Shown: in pieces, positions 29,528 to 37,388 of the stretch
How the letters are laid out: each line of letters begins with the position of its first letter
How positions within the stretch are numbered: position 1 is the stretch's first letter
Source of the DNA: an uncultured Butyricicoccus sp.
GTDB lineage: Bacteria > Bacillota > Clostridia > Oscillospirales > Butyricicoccaceae
DNA length: 64,000 bases
Reading direction: 5' to 3'
NCBI GenBank assembly: GCA_934532985.1
Contig: CAKTAV010000001.1
Coordinates: 248,001-312,000, forward strand
The notes under the pieces: generated by a model
What the model was told of the DNA's origin: nothing
Databases searched by the model: none
What the model saw: only the letters and a program-made list of their open reading frames with translations
Program-made: the position numbers and the translations under genes

Positions 29528-29614
29528 AGTTAAAGGGAAGATTTTTTTATATCCACGCAAGTAAGCCGCCGCATCGAGAGAGCATTCGATGCGGCGGCTT
29601 GCCTTTGTTTTTTT
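29528..29614 (+). ncRNA. Candidate small RNA of about 85 nt
   Basis: Predicted from a promoter at 29493-29521 and a strong intrinsic terminator with arms AAGCCGCCGCATCGA/TCGATGCGGCGGCTT (29563-29600) ending in seven T. No plus-strand gene precedes it, and no ribosome site with an ORF of useful length was seen. The 5' part is AT-rich, ATTTTTTTAT. It may be a small RNA or simply an isolated terminator shielding the region. Prediction only. Confidence 0.35.
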
Positions 29615-29663
29615 ATTCTATCTATTCATTCTGTTTATGCAGATGACAGCTCGTATTTCCTGC

Positions 29664-29692
29664 TTGACACAAAACCGGAAGTCCTTTACAAT
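29664..29692 (+). promoter_or_regulatory. Promoter of the small membrane peptide
   Basis: TTGACA (29664-29669), 17 bases, TACAAT (29687-29692), near consensus. Transcription would start near 29699, giving a leader of about 130 bases. Confidence 0.7.
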
Positions 29693-29832
29693 GCACTTGT
29701 GGAAACCACCGGCCTCGATTGAGTTTTACACGGTTTTATAGGTCGGGACGGCAAAAGACGGTTGCCTGTCATCCCGCGCGAGCGGCATGGAGGCGTGTAT
29801 ACAGCTCTTCGCGGGAAATACTCTCGTCAGGG

Positions 29833-29955
29833 GTGATACATATTATTGCTTTAACTGTTGCTGGCAGTATTTGCAGTATTTTAGGCTTTGCATTCGCGAC
29901 CTATGCTTACACATGCAGCAAAAGAAAAAGTGAGCCATCTGCCGTTACCAGATAG
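29833..29955 (+). CDS. Small hydrophobic peptide, possibly a holin-like type I toxin
   Basis: From GTG 29833 the frame encodes about 40 residues: one transmembrane helix (IIALTVAGSICSILGFAFAT) and a basic tail with SKRKSE. The stop codon sits inside a hairpin with arms AGTGAGC/GCTCACT (29929-29961), followed by a second hairpin GGAGAG/CTCTCC (29970-29987). A strong promoter and a long structured leader precede it. This layout is reminiscent of the small hydrophobic toxins of Firmicute type I systems, but no antisense RNA was identified. The start is uncertain; GTG 29803 after GGAGG is an alternative. Confidence 0.4.
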   Translation: MIHIIALTVAGSICSILGFAFATYAYTCSKRKSEPSAVTR

Positions 29956-30040
29956 CTCACTATGTCGTTGGAGAGCGTCAACTCTCCTTCATAGTACGCC
30001 GCTCCTCTTTTCGCATGGAGGACCGGCGTTTTTTCGTCCC

Positions 30041-30685
30041 TTATTTCACCATTTCCCGCCGATACAGCGCCGCGCTCACCAGCACGCTACCCACCGCACA
30101 CACACCGGCAATGACAATCGCCGCGGCAAACCGCATCTGCGTCGGCAGGAGAAATGCACTGAGCACAATCAGCAGTCCGCCGACGAACAGCATCCACCCA
30201 CTGATGCGCTGGGTCTGCTTCCATACTGTGTCGCTGGACAGCGTCCAGCGGTTTCGCGCGCCGATCAAACCATTTCGCTTGACCTTGGGCAGATAATTTC
30301 CCATCCACATCAGCAGCAGGCCGACCAGCACCGTGACCACGCAAGCGACATCCATCCGCCCCGGATGCAGTGATTCCGAAATCGTAATTCCCACCACAGC
30401 AAGAACCATAAGGTTGAGCATCACAACCGTTCCATCCACAAACTTCGCCGAACGCTGAATATTTTTCTTCTGTGGCTCATGGCGAGCCGCCCACAGCAGC
30501 AGTGCGGTAAGAAACAGCGCAATGGCTCCCAACAGCAGGATGGCAAAGCGCGGGGCAAAGCCATTTGGCGTGCCGTCCATCCCCCAGTGAATCGTAATCG
30601 TATCCGGCAGCCCGGCGTAGCTCAGCACCGCCAGCACGAGCGGCAGTGCCGCCGTAATCCACAGCATGGTTCTCCTGTTTTTCAT
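30041..30685 (-). CDS. SdpI/DUF1648-family membrane protein
   Basis: 214 residues from ATG 30685, overlapping the regulator stop as ATGA. Six hydrophobic segments. The N-terminal DUF1648 part has PDTITIHWGMDGTPNGF; the C-terminal SdpI part has GLIGARNRWTLSS. In Bacillus, SdpI gives immunity to the SdpC toxin and captures the SdpR repressor at the membrane. The regulator next to it belongs to the SdpR/ArsR type, so the pair matches the sdpRI layout. No sdpC-like toxin gene was found in the window. Confidence 0.85.
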   Translation of the reverse strand: MKNRRTMLWITAALPLVLAVLSYAGLPDTITIHWGMDGTPNGFAPRFAILLLGAIALFLTALLLWAARHEPQKKNIQRSAKFVDGTVVMLNLMVLAVVGITISESLHPGRMDVACVVTVLVGLLLMWMGNYLPKVKRNGLIGARNRWTLSSDTVWKQTQRISGWMLFVGGLLIVLSAFLLPTQMRFAAAIVIAGVCAVGSVLVSAALYRREMVK

Positions 30686-30954
30686 GACTCCGTCCCTCCC
30701 ATCAATCCAGTCATCCATGTCATAATTTCCTCTAAAACAGACAAATTTAACTCATAATAGATGTATTTTCCGCGCTTTTCCGCCTCAATCAGCCCTGCTT
30801 CCTTCAGGATCGACAGATGATGCGACACCGTTGCCCCCGTCATCGCGAAGTGTTCTGCAATGTCTCCCGCCGCCAGCGGTCCTTGTTGAAGCAGCTGTAA
30901 AATCTCCCGCCGCGTCGGGTCGGAAAGCGCCTTGAAGGTCTTTTGAAAGCTCAT
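30682..30954 (-). CDS. ArsR-family repressor (SdpR-like)
   Basis: 90 residues from ATG 30954, after GGGAGGAG. Winged-helix DNA-binding protein: FKALSDPTRREILQLL, recognition helix in TGATVSHHLSILKEAGL, and wing KRGKYIYYEL. There are no metal-binding Cys pairs, as in SdpR. Overlaps the SdpI gene by four bases. Its promoter is flanked by two copies of an ATTTAGAT/ATCTAAAT palindrome, so autorepression is likely. Confidence 0.9.
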   Translation of the reverse strand: MSFQKTFKALSDPTRREILQLLQQGPLAAGDIAEHFAMTGATVSHHLSILKEAGLIEAEKRGKYIYYELNLSVLEEIMTWMTGLMGGTES

Positions 30955-30978
30955 GCCTTCTCTCCTCCCTCGCCCTTC

Positions 30979-30998
30979 ATTTAGATCTTTGTCTAAAT
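30979..30998. promoter_or_regulatory. ArsR-type operator, proximal copy
   Basis: ATTTAGA-6-TCTAAAT palindrome, downstream of the -10 box and therefore over the start of transcription and leader. Confidence 0.7.
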
Positions 30999-31000
30999 AT

Positions 31001-31029
31001 AGAATAGCAGAGAGAGTCTGCCCTGTCAA
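31001..31029 (-). promoter_or_regulatory. Promoter of the arsR-sdpI operon
   Basis: TTGACA (31029-31024), 17 bases, TATTCT (31006-31001) on the minus strand, sandwiched between two operator palindromes. Confidence 0.8.
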
Positions 31030-31034
31030 CGATT

Positions 31035-31054
31035 ATTTAGATATTTATCTAAAT
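31035..31054. promoter_or_regulatory. ArsR-type operator, distal copy
   Basis: Perfect 8-base arms ATTTAGAT/ATCTAAAT with a four-base centre, immediately upstream of the -35 box and only four bases from the end of the MreB-like gene. Confidence 0.7.
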
Positions 31055-31058
31055 ATTA

Positions 31059-32087
31059 TCATCCACCGATGTGCGCCCGCCGCCGCGCCAGATTGATCGT
31101 TCCCTCTTGCAGCGTGTTTAGCCGCCCCAGCCAGTGCGCTGTTCCGCGCGCCACGCAGGTCAGCGGGTCGTCGGCAAAATGCGCCTGCAAGCCCAGCTGT
31201 TGCGCCGCCCGCTGCTCCAGTCCATACAGCTGCGAGACTCCGCCGGTCAGCAGTACGCCGCTCTCCGCCAGATCGCCTACCAGCTCTGGCGGCGCCGCGC
31301 CGATGACCTCGCAGATCGCCTGCATGATTGTGACAACGCAGCGTCCCAGCGGCTCTGCCAGCTCTTCGTCCGTCACTGTCACGCAATGCGGCAGTCCCGT
31401 GCGGCAGCTGCGTCCCCGCACGGTGATTTCCAGCGGCTCCTCCCGCTGCCAGACGGCGCCGATTGTATTTTTCATGTGTTCCGCCGTCACTTCTCCGATG
31501 TCCAGTTGATGCTGCTGTTTCATGTACTGTACAATCGCCGCATCCATTTCATTGCCCGCCATACGGATCGAGACGGCATGTACCACCGCGCCAAAGGACA
31601 AAATCGCAATATCCGTCGTTCCCGCGCCGATGTCCACCAGCAGCACACCCTTTGCCTCCGCCGGATTCACCCCCGCGCCGACCGCCGCCGCCATCGGCTC
31701 TTCCAGCAAAAACACCTTGTTCGCCCCCGCCTGTAGCCCTGCGTCAATCACCGCCCGTTCCTCCAGCTCGGAAATCAGCGGCGGAATGCAAACCAGCAAA
31801 TTCGGACGAAAAAATCGTCCTTTTCCGCTCCGCTGCACAAAATCCTGCACCATTTGTCCCGCCATGCCACAGTCGGAAATCACCCCGCCGCGCAGTGGAT
31901 ACACCGCCGCCAAGCCCTCCGGCGTTCGTCCGAGCAGCCGCTGTGCCGCCGTGCCGGCGCACACAACCTGTCCATTACTGCGGCGCGCCGCAACGACTGA
32001 CGGCTCTTGCAGCACAATGCCGCGCCCCTCGCGATACAGCACGACCGATGAAGTACCCATGTCCATTCCCAACGCATATTCCAACAT
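31059..32087 (-). CDS. mreB: MreB/Mbl-family actin-like protein
   Basis: 342 residues from ATG 32087, seven bases after GGGAGG. Actin-fold motifs: phosphate 1 GMDMGTSSVVLY (GIDLGTAN in typical MreB, so somewhat divergent), GIVLQEPSVVA, LGRTPEGLAAVYPL, phosphate 2 VDIGAGTTDIA, and adenosine motif VLLTGGVSQL. It would form membrane-associated filaments that guide wall synthesis. It is separate from mreCD and follows comF and recD2; a second MreB may exist elsewhere in the genome. Confidence 0.85.
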   Translation of the reverse strand: MLEYALGMDMGTSSVVLYREGRGIVLQEPSVVAARRSNGQVVCAGTAAQRLLGRTPEGLAAVYPLRGGVISDCGMAGQMVQDFVQRSGKGRFFRPNLLVCIPPLISELEERAVIDAGLQAGANKVFLLEEPMAAAVGAGVNPAEAKGVLLVDIGAGTTDIAILSFGAVVHAVSIRMAGNEMDAAIVQYMKQQHQLDIGEVTAEHMKNTIGAVWQREEPLEITVRGRSCRTGLPHCVTVTDEELAEPLGRCVVTIMQAICEVIGAAPPELVGDLAESGVLLTGGVSQLYGLEQRAAQQLGLQAHFADDPLTCVARGTAHWLGRLNTLQEGTINLARRRAHIGG

Positions 32088-32191
32088 TCTGTTTCCTCCC
32101 TTTTTCACGGGCTGCAAAGATGACAAAAGGAAGCGGTTCCGGTGCATTCCGGTCTCGCTTCCCTTCAGTATATGCCATTTGTAGAAAAAAC

Positions 32192-32848
32192 TTACCTGTC
32201 TTTGGTGCTTTTCGCCAGCGCCAGTCCGACAACCTCCGACGCACCCGCCTCCCGCAGGAGACGCGCCGCCTGATTCATCGTTGCTCCGCTGGCGATGATG
32301 TCGTCCACCAGCAAAATCCGCTTGCCTTCTATCTCTGCCGCAGCGGTTTGCCGCACGGACAAGCTGTGTTCCGCGTGCGCTCTGCGCTGCTGCTTGTGCA
32401 TTCCCGCCTGACGGGCGGACAGCAGCGTGTGTCCCAGCAGTTTGCGACAGGGTACGCCCAGCCGCCCTGCGGTATACTTCGCCATCTCCTCCGGCAGGGT
32501 AAAGCCGCGTGTGTGCTCCCGCAGCGCGCTGGACGGCACAAACGTCACCACATCCGGCGTAAACCCGTCCTTTTGCGCTTCATAGGCCGCAACCGCCATG
32601 CGTGCCATCGCTCCCACGGCTGCATTTTTGCCGCGTTCCTTGACGCGCAGCAGAGCGCCGCGCACCGCGCCGGAATACTCCGTCGCACAGATCACATCCA
32701 GATAGAGCAGCGACCGGCGCAGACAACGCGCACGATCCCGCTGAATCAGCGTCCGGCAGTCCGGACACAGCCCGTCCTCCACCGCTTTGCCCACGGGCGA
32801 GCCGCACAGCGCACACCGCGTCGGGAACAACAGATCCGCCAGCCTCAC
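32192..32848 (-). CDS. ComF-family phosphoribosyltransferase-like protein
   Basis: 218 residues from GTG 32848, which overlaps the recD2 stop as GTGA. An N-terminal Cys4 zinc-finger-like segment (CALC, CPDC) is followed by a phosphoribosyltransferase fold with the PRPP signature ILLVDDIIASGAT. ComF/ComFC homologues take part in DNA uptake in competent bacteria; the coupling to recD2 fits a DNA-processing role. No other competence genes are in the window. Confidence 0.9.
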   Translation of the reverse strand: MRLADLLFPTRCALCGSPVGKAVEDGLCPDCRTLIQRDRARCLRRSLLYLDVICATEYSGAVRGALLRVKERGKNAAVGAMARMAVAAYEAQKDGFTPDVVTFVPSSALREHTRGFTLPEEMAKYTAGRLGVPCRKLLGHTLLSARQAGMHKQQRRAHAEHSLSVRQTAAAEIEGKRILLVDDIIASGATMNQAARLLREAGASEVVGLALAKSTKDR

Positions 32849-35109
32849 GGTGTTTCCTCCGCCGTCTCTTCTTCCTCCGCGCCGCGGATCAGCCGCGCGC
32901 GCAGGGCGCTGTATCGCTTGTTGCGGGTGTTAGTATTGACCATGGTCTGCACGACCTGCGGATCACCGACGATAACCAGCAGCTTTTTCGCGCGGGTGAT
33001 CGCCGTGTACAAAATATTTCGCGTAAGCAGCCGCCGTCCGATTCCGCTCGGCAGCGCGAGCACCACCGCGTCAAACTCACTGCCCTGCGATTTGTGTACC
33101 GTCATCGCATACGCCAGCTCCAATTCCCCGAGCATATCAAACGAATAGTGTGCGATACGGTCGTCAAACCGAATCTGCATCACCTCATTTGCCAGCGACA
33201 CGCCGATGATCTCGCCCACGTCGCCGTTGAACATACCGCTGCCGACCTCGTCCGGATCGTCCTCTTTTTCCCACACAATATCATAGTTATTGCGCACCTG
33301 CATGACCTTGTCACCCAAGCGGAACACAGTCTCACCGTGCCGCTTTTCCGGCTTGAACTCACTCGCCGGATTGAGCGCCTCCTGCAACATGCGGTTGAGC
33401 TGCTGTGTTCCCGCATTCTGTCGGCGCGATGGCGTGAGCACCTGAATCTGCGACGGTTTAAAGCCGTAATATTTCGGCAGACGTGCCCGACACAGGTCGA
33501 CAACCGTCTGAATAACCTCCTGCGCACCGTGCTTTTTCATGAAGAAAAAGTCGCCGTCCTTGCCCCCCGCCACCGGCATCTCACCGTGGTTGATCGCATG
33601 GGCGTTTCGGACAATCGCACTCTCCTGCGCCTGCCGGAAAATTTCATCCAGCTCGATTGTGTGAATGCGCTCCGAACCGATGCAGTCGCGCAAGAAGTTG
33701 CCCGGACCGACCGGCGGCAGCTGATCGGCATCGCCCACCAGAATCAGCCGCGTCTCCGGACGCAGCGCTTCCAGCAGCGCCTGCATCAGCGTGATGTCCA
33801 CCATGGACACCTCATCCAGAATGACAACGTCGCCCTCAATCGGGTTTTCCTTGTTGCGGGCAAACACCGTGTAGGGATCACTGCCGCGATACCCTGCCTC
33901 CAACAGACGGTGAATGGTCTTTCCCTCGCGTCCGCACAGCTCGCTGAGCCGTTTTGCCGCGCGCCCTGTCGGCGCCGCCAGCACGACCTCCAAGCCGATC
34001 GCATCAAAGAACTCAATCATACCGCGCACCGTCGTGGTCTTGCCCGTGCCCGGGCCGCCGGTCAGGATAACCAAGCCGTATCGCGCCGCCCACTCAATCG
34101 CCTGCCGCTGCCGCGGGGCATAGGTCAGGCGGCTGCCCTCTTCGAGCGAATCCAGCAGATCCTTCAAATCAAAATCATAGTGATATTCCGTGCTGGACAG
34201 CTTACCAAGGTAGTCGGCGATATAGGTCTCCGCGTCGTACATCGGGTTGAGATACACCGCATCCCGGCGGCAGATATATTCACTGCGCAGTGTGCCACGC
34301 TCCACCATCGTATCCAGCTCATCCTTAACGACGTCTGCATTCAGCTCCACGCCGTCTTCATCTGCCAGCAAACGACCGGTTGTATCCAGCAGCTTGTCCC
34401 GCGGGATAAACGTGTGCCCGCTGTCCAGATTGAATTGCAGCGTGTAGGTCAGGCCCGCCGCAATGCGCTCCGGCGAATCCAGCGACATGCCCATGCTCAG
34501 CGCCAGATCGTCCGCCGCCTTGAAATCCACGCCGAAGTCCTCGCCGCACAGAAGGTACGGGTTGGCGGTGATTCGGTCAATCGCGCTGTCCTTATACCGT
34601 CGGTACAGCCGCGCGGAAAGCTCCAGCGGAAGATCATTTTCCAGTAAAAACTCCATCAAACGGCGCATTGCCGTCTGCTGTCGGAACTGTTCGCCGATGT
34701 CATCCGCTTTTTTCTGCGTGATGCCGCGAACCGCCGTCAGACGGTCGCAATCATTCGCCAGCACGTCAAATGTATCCTCGCCAAACTGCTCCGCGATGCG
34801 CTTGGCGAGCTTGGGGCCAACGCCCTTAATCATACCGGACGAGAGATAGTCCGCAATGCCCTTGACCGTCGCCGGAAGACGGCGCTCGAAATACTCCGCC
34901 TTGAACTGTTCGCCATAGGACGGATGCGTCGTCCATGTGCCCGCCAGATACAGCTCTTCTCCTAGACCGATCTGCGGCAGCGTGCCGACGACGGTTACCT
35001 CGTCGCCCTCTTCCGTCGTCACTCCGATGACAGAGTATCCATTTTCTTCATTTTGAAAGATCACGGCTTCCACCGTGCCGCTTATGGTTTCCAGTTCCAA
35101 TTCATCCAT
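32845..35109 (-). CDS. recD2: ATP-dependent RecD2-type DNA helicase
   Basis: 754 residues from ATG 35109. Superfamily 1B 5'-3' helicase: an N-terminal OB-like domain (SGTVEAVIFQNEENGYSV), helix-hairpin-helix region (GMIKGVGPKLAKRIAEQFG), Walker A GGPGTGKTTT, motif II DEVSM, motif III GDADQLPPVGPG, and C-terminal AMTVHKSQGSEFD and YTAITRAK. RecD2 acts alone in Firmicutes in repair and replication stress responses. First gene of an operon with comF and probably mreB. Confidence 0.95.
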   Translation of the reverse strand: MDELELETISGTVEAVIFQNEENGYSVIGVTTEEGDEVTVVGTLPQIGLGEELYLAGTWTTHPSYGEQFKAEYFERRLPATVKGIADYLSSGMIKGVGPKLAKRIAEQFGEDTFDVLANDCDRLTAVRGITQKKADDIGEQFRQQTAMRRLMEFLLENDLPLELSARLYRRYKDSAIDRITANPYLLCGEDFGVDFKAADDLALSMGMSLDSPERIAAGLTYTLQFNLDSGHTFIPRDKLLDTTGRLLADEDGVELNADVVKDELDTMVERGTLRSEYICRRDAVYLNPMYDAETYIADYLGKLSSTEYHYDFDLKDLLDSLEEGSRLTYAPRQRQAIEWAARYGLVILTGGPGTGKTTTVRGMIEFFDAIGLEVVLAAPTGRAAKRLSELCGREGKTIHRLLEAGYRGSDPYTVFARNKENPIEGDVVILDEVSMVDITLMQALLEALRPETRLILVGDADQLPPVGPGNFLRDCIGSERIHTIELDEIFRQAQESAIVRNAHAINHGEMPVAGGKDGDFFFMKKHGAQEVIQTVVDLCRARLPKYYGFKPSQIQVLTPSRRQNAGTQQLNRMLQEALNPASEFKPEKRHGETVFRLGDKVMQVRNNYDIVWEKEDDPDEVGSGMFNGDVGEIIGVSLANEVMQIRFDDRIAHYSFDMLGELELAYAMTVHKSQGSEFDAVVLALPSGIGRRLLTRNILYTAITRAKKLLVIVGDPQVVQTMVNTNTRNKRYSALRARLIRGAEEEETAEETP

Positions 35110-35151
35110 TGTATTCCGCCTCTGTCTGATGATTTGTCGTGTTATTGTATT

Positions 35152-35180
35152 ATTATAACAAAGATTTTGAGGTGGGACAA
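35152..35180 (-). promoter_or_regulatory. Promoter of recD2-comF
   Basis: TTGTCC (35180-35175), 17 bases, TATAAT (35157-35152) on the minus strand. Confidence 0.75.
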
Positions 35181-35279
35181 TGGAAAACATCTGTGAGGAG
35201 ATAAGTCACGATTTCGCTGCCTCTAGCTCCCTCATCATCCTCCCCTATTTCGCCCTTGAAAAATTGTTTGTTTTCCCCA

Positions 35280-35308
35280 TTGACTATACCAAACGCAAGT
35301 AGTATTCT
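35280..35308 (+). promoter_or_regulatory. Promoter of the 78-residue exported peptide
   Basis: TTGACT (35280-35285), 17 bases, TATTCT (35303-35308). Confidence 0.65.
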
Positions 35309-35413
35309 AACTTTAGGAATACAAGGTGGCTTTTTCAAAGAGATGCGCTTTGCCGCTCTCCTGTTGAATCAGCTTCCGCCTATGTATTCGCTCATGTAAG
35401 GAGGGGGATTTCT

Positions 35414-35650
35414 ATGAGCAGCAAAAAAGCACGATGGATTGGCGGCATTCTGGCAGGTTTGCTCGCTGTATCTGCAACCGCATTTGCCATTGCCGGCAGC
35501 CGCACCGCGGTGACCACGGCGCATATTCCGGAGGGCACCAGCCAGTATACCTCGGCGGACGGCAAGGTGGTATTCGAGCGCGAGGACGTACCGGAGCAGG
35601 TTGCACAGCAGGACGCGACATATCAGTCGGAGCTGGCGGATGCGCAGTAA
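35414..35650 (+). CDS. Small exported or membrane-anchored peptide
   Basis: 78 residues with a very strong ribosome site (TAAGGAGGGGG). An N-terminal basic patch (SSKKARW) and a hydrophobic stretch GGILAGLLAVSATAFAIAG form a signal peptide or anchor; the rest is acidic and hydrophilic, without Cys. No family is recognised. It is followed by a remnant of another small peptide and an FtsX-like membrane protein, an arrangement seen around some bacteriocin-type loci; that link is speculative. Confidence 0.6.
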   Translation: MSSKKARWIGGILAGLLAVSATAFAIAGSRTAVTTAHIPEGTSQYTSADGKVVFEREDVPEQVAQQDATYQSELADAQ

Positions 35651-35670
35651 TATCCTCACTTATCTGATAG

Positions 35671-35877
35671 CTTTCCTTAAAGAATAACTATCTGTCTAAA
35701 CATCAACACAAGAGCCTACGGTTCTGCTATACTCGCACATATTATGGTCGTGACAAACGTGGAGATTCTGGAAGAGTATGGGGTTATAAAGTAGTCACTG
35801 CCCGCGGCTCTTATTGCGACTATGACGTTGCAGATGCGTTTATTCACTATGTAAAGTACGGAACCACAAGTAAGTAA
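35671..35877 (+). pseudogene. Remnant of a small secreted peptide gene
   Basis: Open frame of 68 codons without an ATG, GTG or TTG start. The translation looks like protein rather than noise: RFCYTRTYYGRDKRGDSGR, VWGYKVVTARG, SYCDYDVADAF, ending KYGTTSK. The Tyr/Gly/Arg-rich beta-type pattern and two Cys suggest the C-terminal half of an exported peptide, faintly like lactococcin-972-type bacteriocins, but no family can be claimed. A terminator follows directly. Confidence 0.4.
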
Positions 35878-35886
35878 TTTTTTATC

Positions 35887-35922
35887 TAAGCTCATCTATG
35901 AATACAATCATAGATGAGCTTA
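35887..35922 (+). terminator. Terminator after the peptide remnant
   Basis: Arms TAAGCTCATCTATGA/TCATAGATGAGCTTA followed by TTTCTG. Confidence 0.7.
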
Positions 35923-35943
35923 TTTCTGCAAAGGAGTAGTCTT

Positions 35944-37098
35944 ATGTCAAACTCTCATTTTCAAATAGTACGATCAACTATTGCACTCTTTCTGACCATT
36001 GCCCTTTCCTGCATTTCCATTTTTCTGTTTTCCTCTGCCATGATATACAAGCACTTCGACGCACGGAGTCTGGAAAAGGACAACAACACGGTCTATCTCT
36101 CGATTCAGCACGAATCCGATCCGACCAAGCTCCCCAACACGCCGGAAACGCTGCATGACTTTCTTACCCTATACAACGCTCTGTCGCAATCTGATTCCTA
36201 TACGTATTATGAGTTATACGCTCAGCCTATCGTGCCTACCTCCGGTTCATTTTTCGATTTTTACACCGAAGAATGGAGCGACACCCCGCAGGAAGTGTAT
36301 GCCGTACAGCTCAGCGCCAATGTGCAAAAGGACTTTGCGCTTTCTGTCTCCCGCGGGCGGCTGCTCAAAGCGTCGGACTTTACGCTGCGCAGCAAGCAGT
36401 CCATCCCCGTTCTTCTCGGCGCTTCCTACGCTTCTCGGTATTCCCTCGGCGATACATGTCGTGCCGACTACCTGTATCACACCTATCCGTTTGTTGTCGT
36501 CGGATTTTTGGACAAGGACAGTCAGATTGCCACCTCCAACAACACCATGCCGCTGGATCAAGCCGTCGTCATGCCGAGCTTTCTCTATGACGGCACGCCC
36601 AAAACGAAGTCCGCTTACACATCGCTGAAAATCCACTACGCCAACAAGGTCAGCGGCAGCCTCCGCATGAAACCGGAGCAATTGGATACCGTCTCTGCGC
36701 AGGTCACATCGCTTCTGCAAGACACGCCGGTCGGCACGTTCTCATGGTCCAGCAGTATCTGGGGCGATCAGCCCATTCTGTGGGGCATGAACCTTCGCAC
36801 GTTGTCCGTCATCTCTGCCCTCATCGGCCTTCTGGCAATCCTCGCCTCACTGATTCTGCTGGCACGCATCGCGCGAACTGCTTCGCGAAAGCTACTCTCC
36901 TTTATCGCGGTTTTGGTGATTCATATCATAGCATTCGCCGCGTTCATCGGCGTGTATCAGGCTGTTTTGGCAGACCGGCTGACAATTGACCTGTTTTCTC
37001 TCATACCATATCCACTGCTGTTCTGCGGTGTGGACTGTCTGATTTTTCTCCTTCTGCTTTGTAGGAAGAAAACACACGGTTCACGCAATTCATCCTGA
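35944..37098 (+). CDS. FtsX-like membrane protein (possible bacteriocin-associated permease)
   Basis: 384 residues from ATG 35944, seven bases after AAGGAG. One N-terminal membrane helix (about residues 11-35), a large extracytoplasmic domain to about 280, then three C-terminal helices, the plan of FtsX/MacB-type permeases with a short C-terminal core. No ATP-binding partner is encoded beside it. Similar stand-alone proteins occur as bacteriocin-associated integral membrane proteins near lactococcin-972-like genes; the small peptide genes upstream make that worth testing. Confidence 0.6.
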   Translation: MSNSHFQIVRSTIALFLTIALSCISIFLFSSAMIYKHFDARSLEKDNNTVYLSIQHESDPTKLPNTPETLHDFLTLYNALSQSDSYTYYELYAQPIVPTSGSFFDFYTEEWSDTPQEVYAVQLSANVQKDFALSVSRGRLLKASDFTLRSKQSIPVLLGASYASRYSLGDTCRADYLYHTYPFVVVGFLDKDSQIATSNNTMPLDQAVVMPSFLYDGTPKTKSAYTSLKIHYANKVSGSLRMKPEQLDTVSAQVTSLLQDTPVGTFSWSSSIWGDQPILWGMNLRTLSVISALIGLLAILASLILLARIARTASRKLLSFIAVLVIHIIAFAAFIGVYQAVLADRLTIDLFSLIPYPLLFCGVDCLIFLLLLCRKKTHGSRNSS

Positions 37099-37120
37099 GC
37101 AGAAAACTTCCGCCGCAACA

Positions 37121-37149
37121 TTGACAATTTTCCGGTTCCATCATACAAT
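37121..37149 (+). promoter_or_regulatory. Promoter of the glycine-riboswitch transcript
   Basis: TTGACA (37121-37126), 17 bases, TACAAT (37144-37149). Confidence 0.8.
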
Positions 37150-37162
37150 AGCTATGCGGAAC

Positions 37163-37375
37163 GAAGTATCCGGGAGAGCACCGCAGCGCAAACCAGGGGC
37201 TGCGCGTCGCCGAAGGGGTTATACTCTCAGGCAAAAGGATCGGATATGGACTGCACTCTGGAAAGCCGGCAGCGACCGGCGCCGACGAAGCAATCGGCCT
37301 GCACGTCCGAGTATCTTTCAGGCAAACAGACAGAGCACCACGCAAAAAGCGGAGGGGCTCTGTTTTTTTGTTTTC
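37163..37375 (+). promoter_or_regulatory. Glycine riboswitch (gcvT type) with terminator
   Basis: Shows conserved glycine-aptamer blocks GGGAGAGCACCG, CCGAAGGGG, ACTCTCAGGCAAAAGGA, GGATATGGAC and TCTGGAAAG, followed by a second, less typical set (GCCGACGAAG, TCTTTCAGGCAAA, GACAGAG), consistent with a tandem aptamer. It ends in a terminator with arms CAGAGC/GCTCTG and seven T at about 37331-37375, just before the ribosome site of the downstream gene. Known gcvT riboswitches usually turn expression on when glycine is abundant. Confidence 0.85.
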
Positions 37376-37388
37376 AGGAGGAACATTT

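Noticed and set aside
35153..35338. 61-codon minus-strand frame upstream of recD2
   Set aside because: It covers the recD2 promoter and the opposite promoter at 35280; no ribosome site or hydrophobic or domain features.
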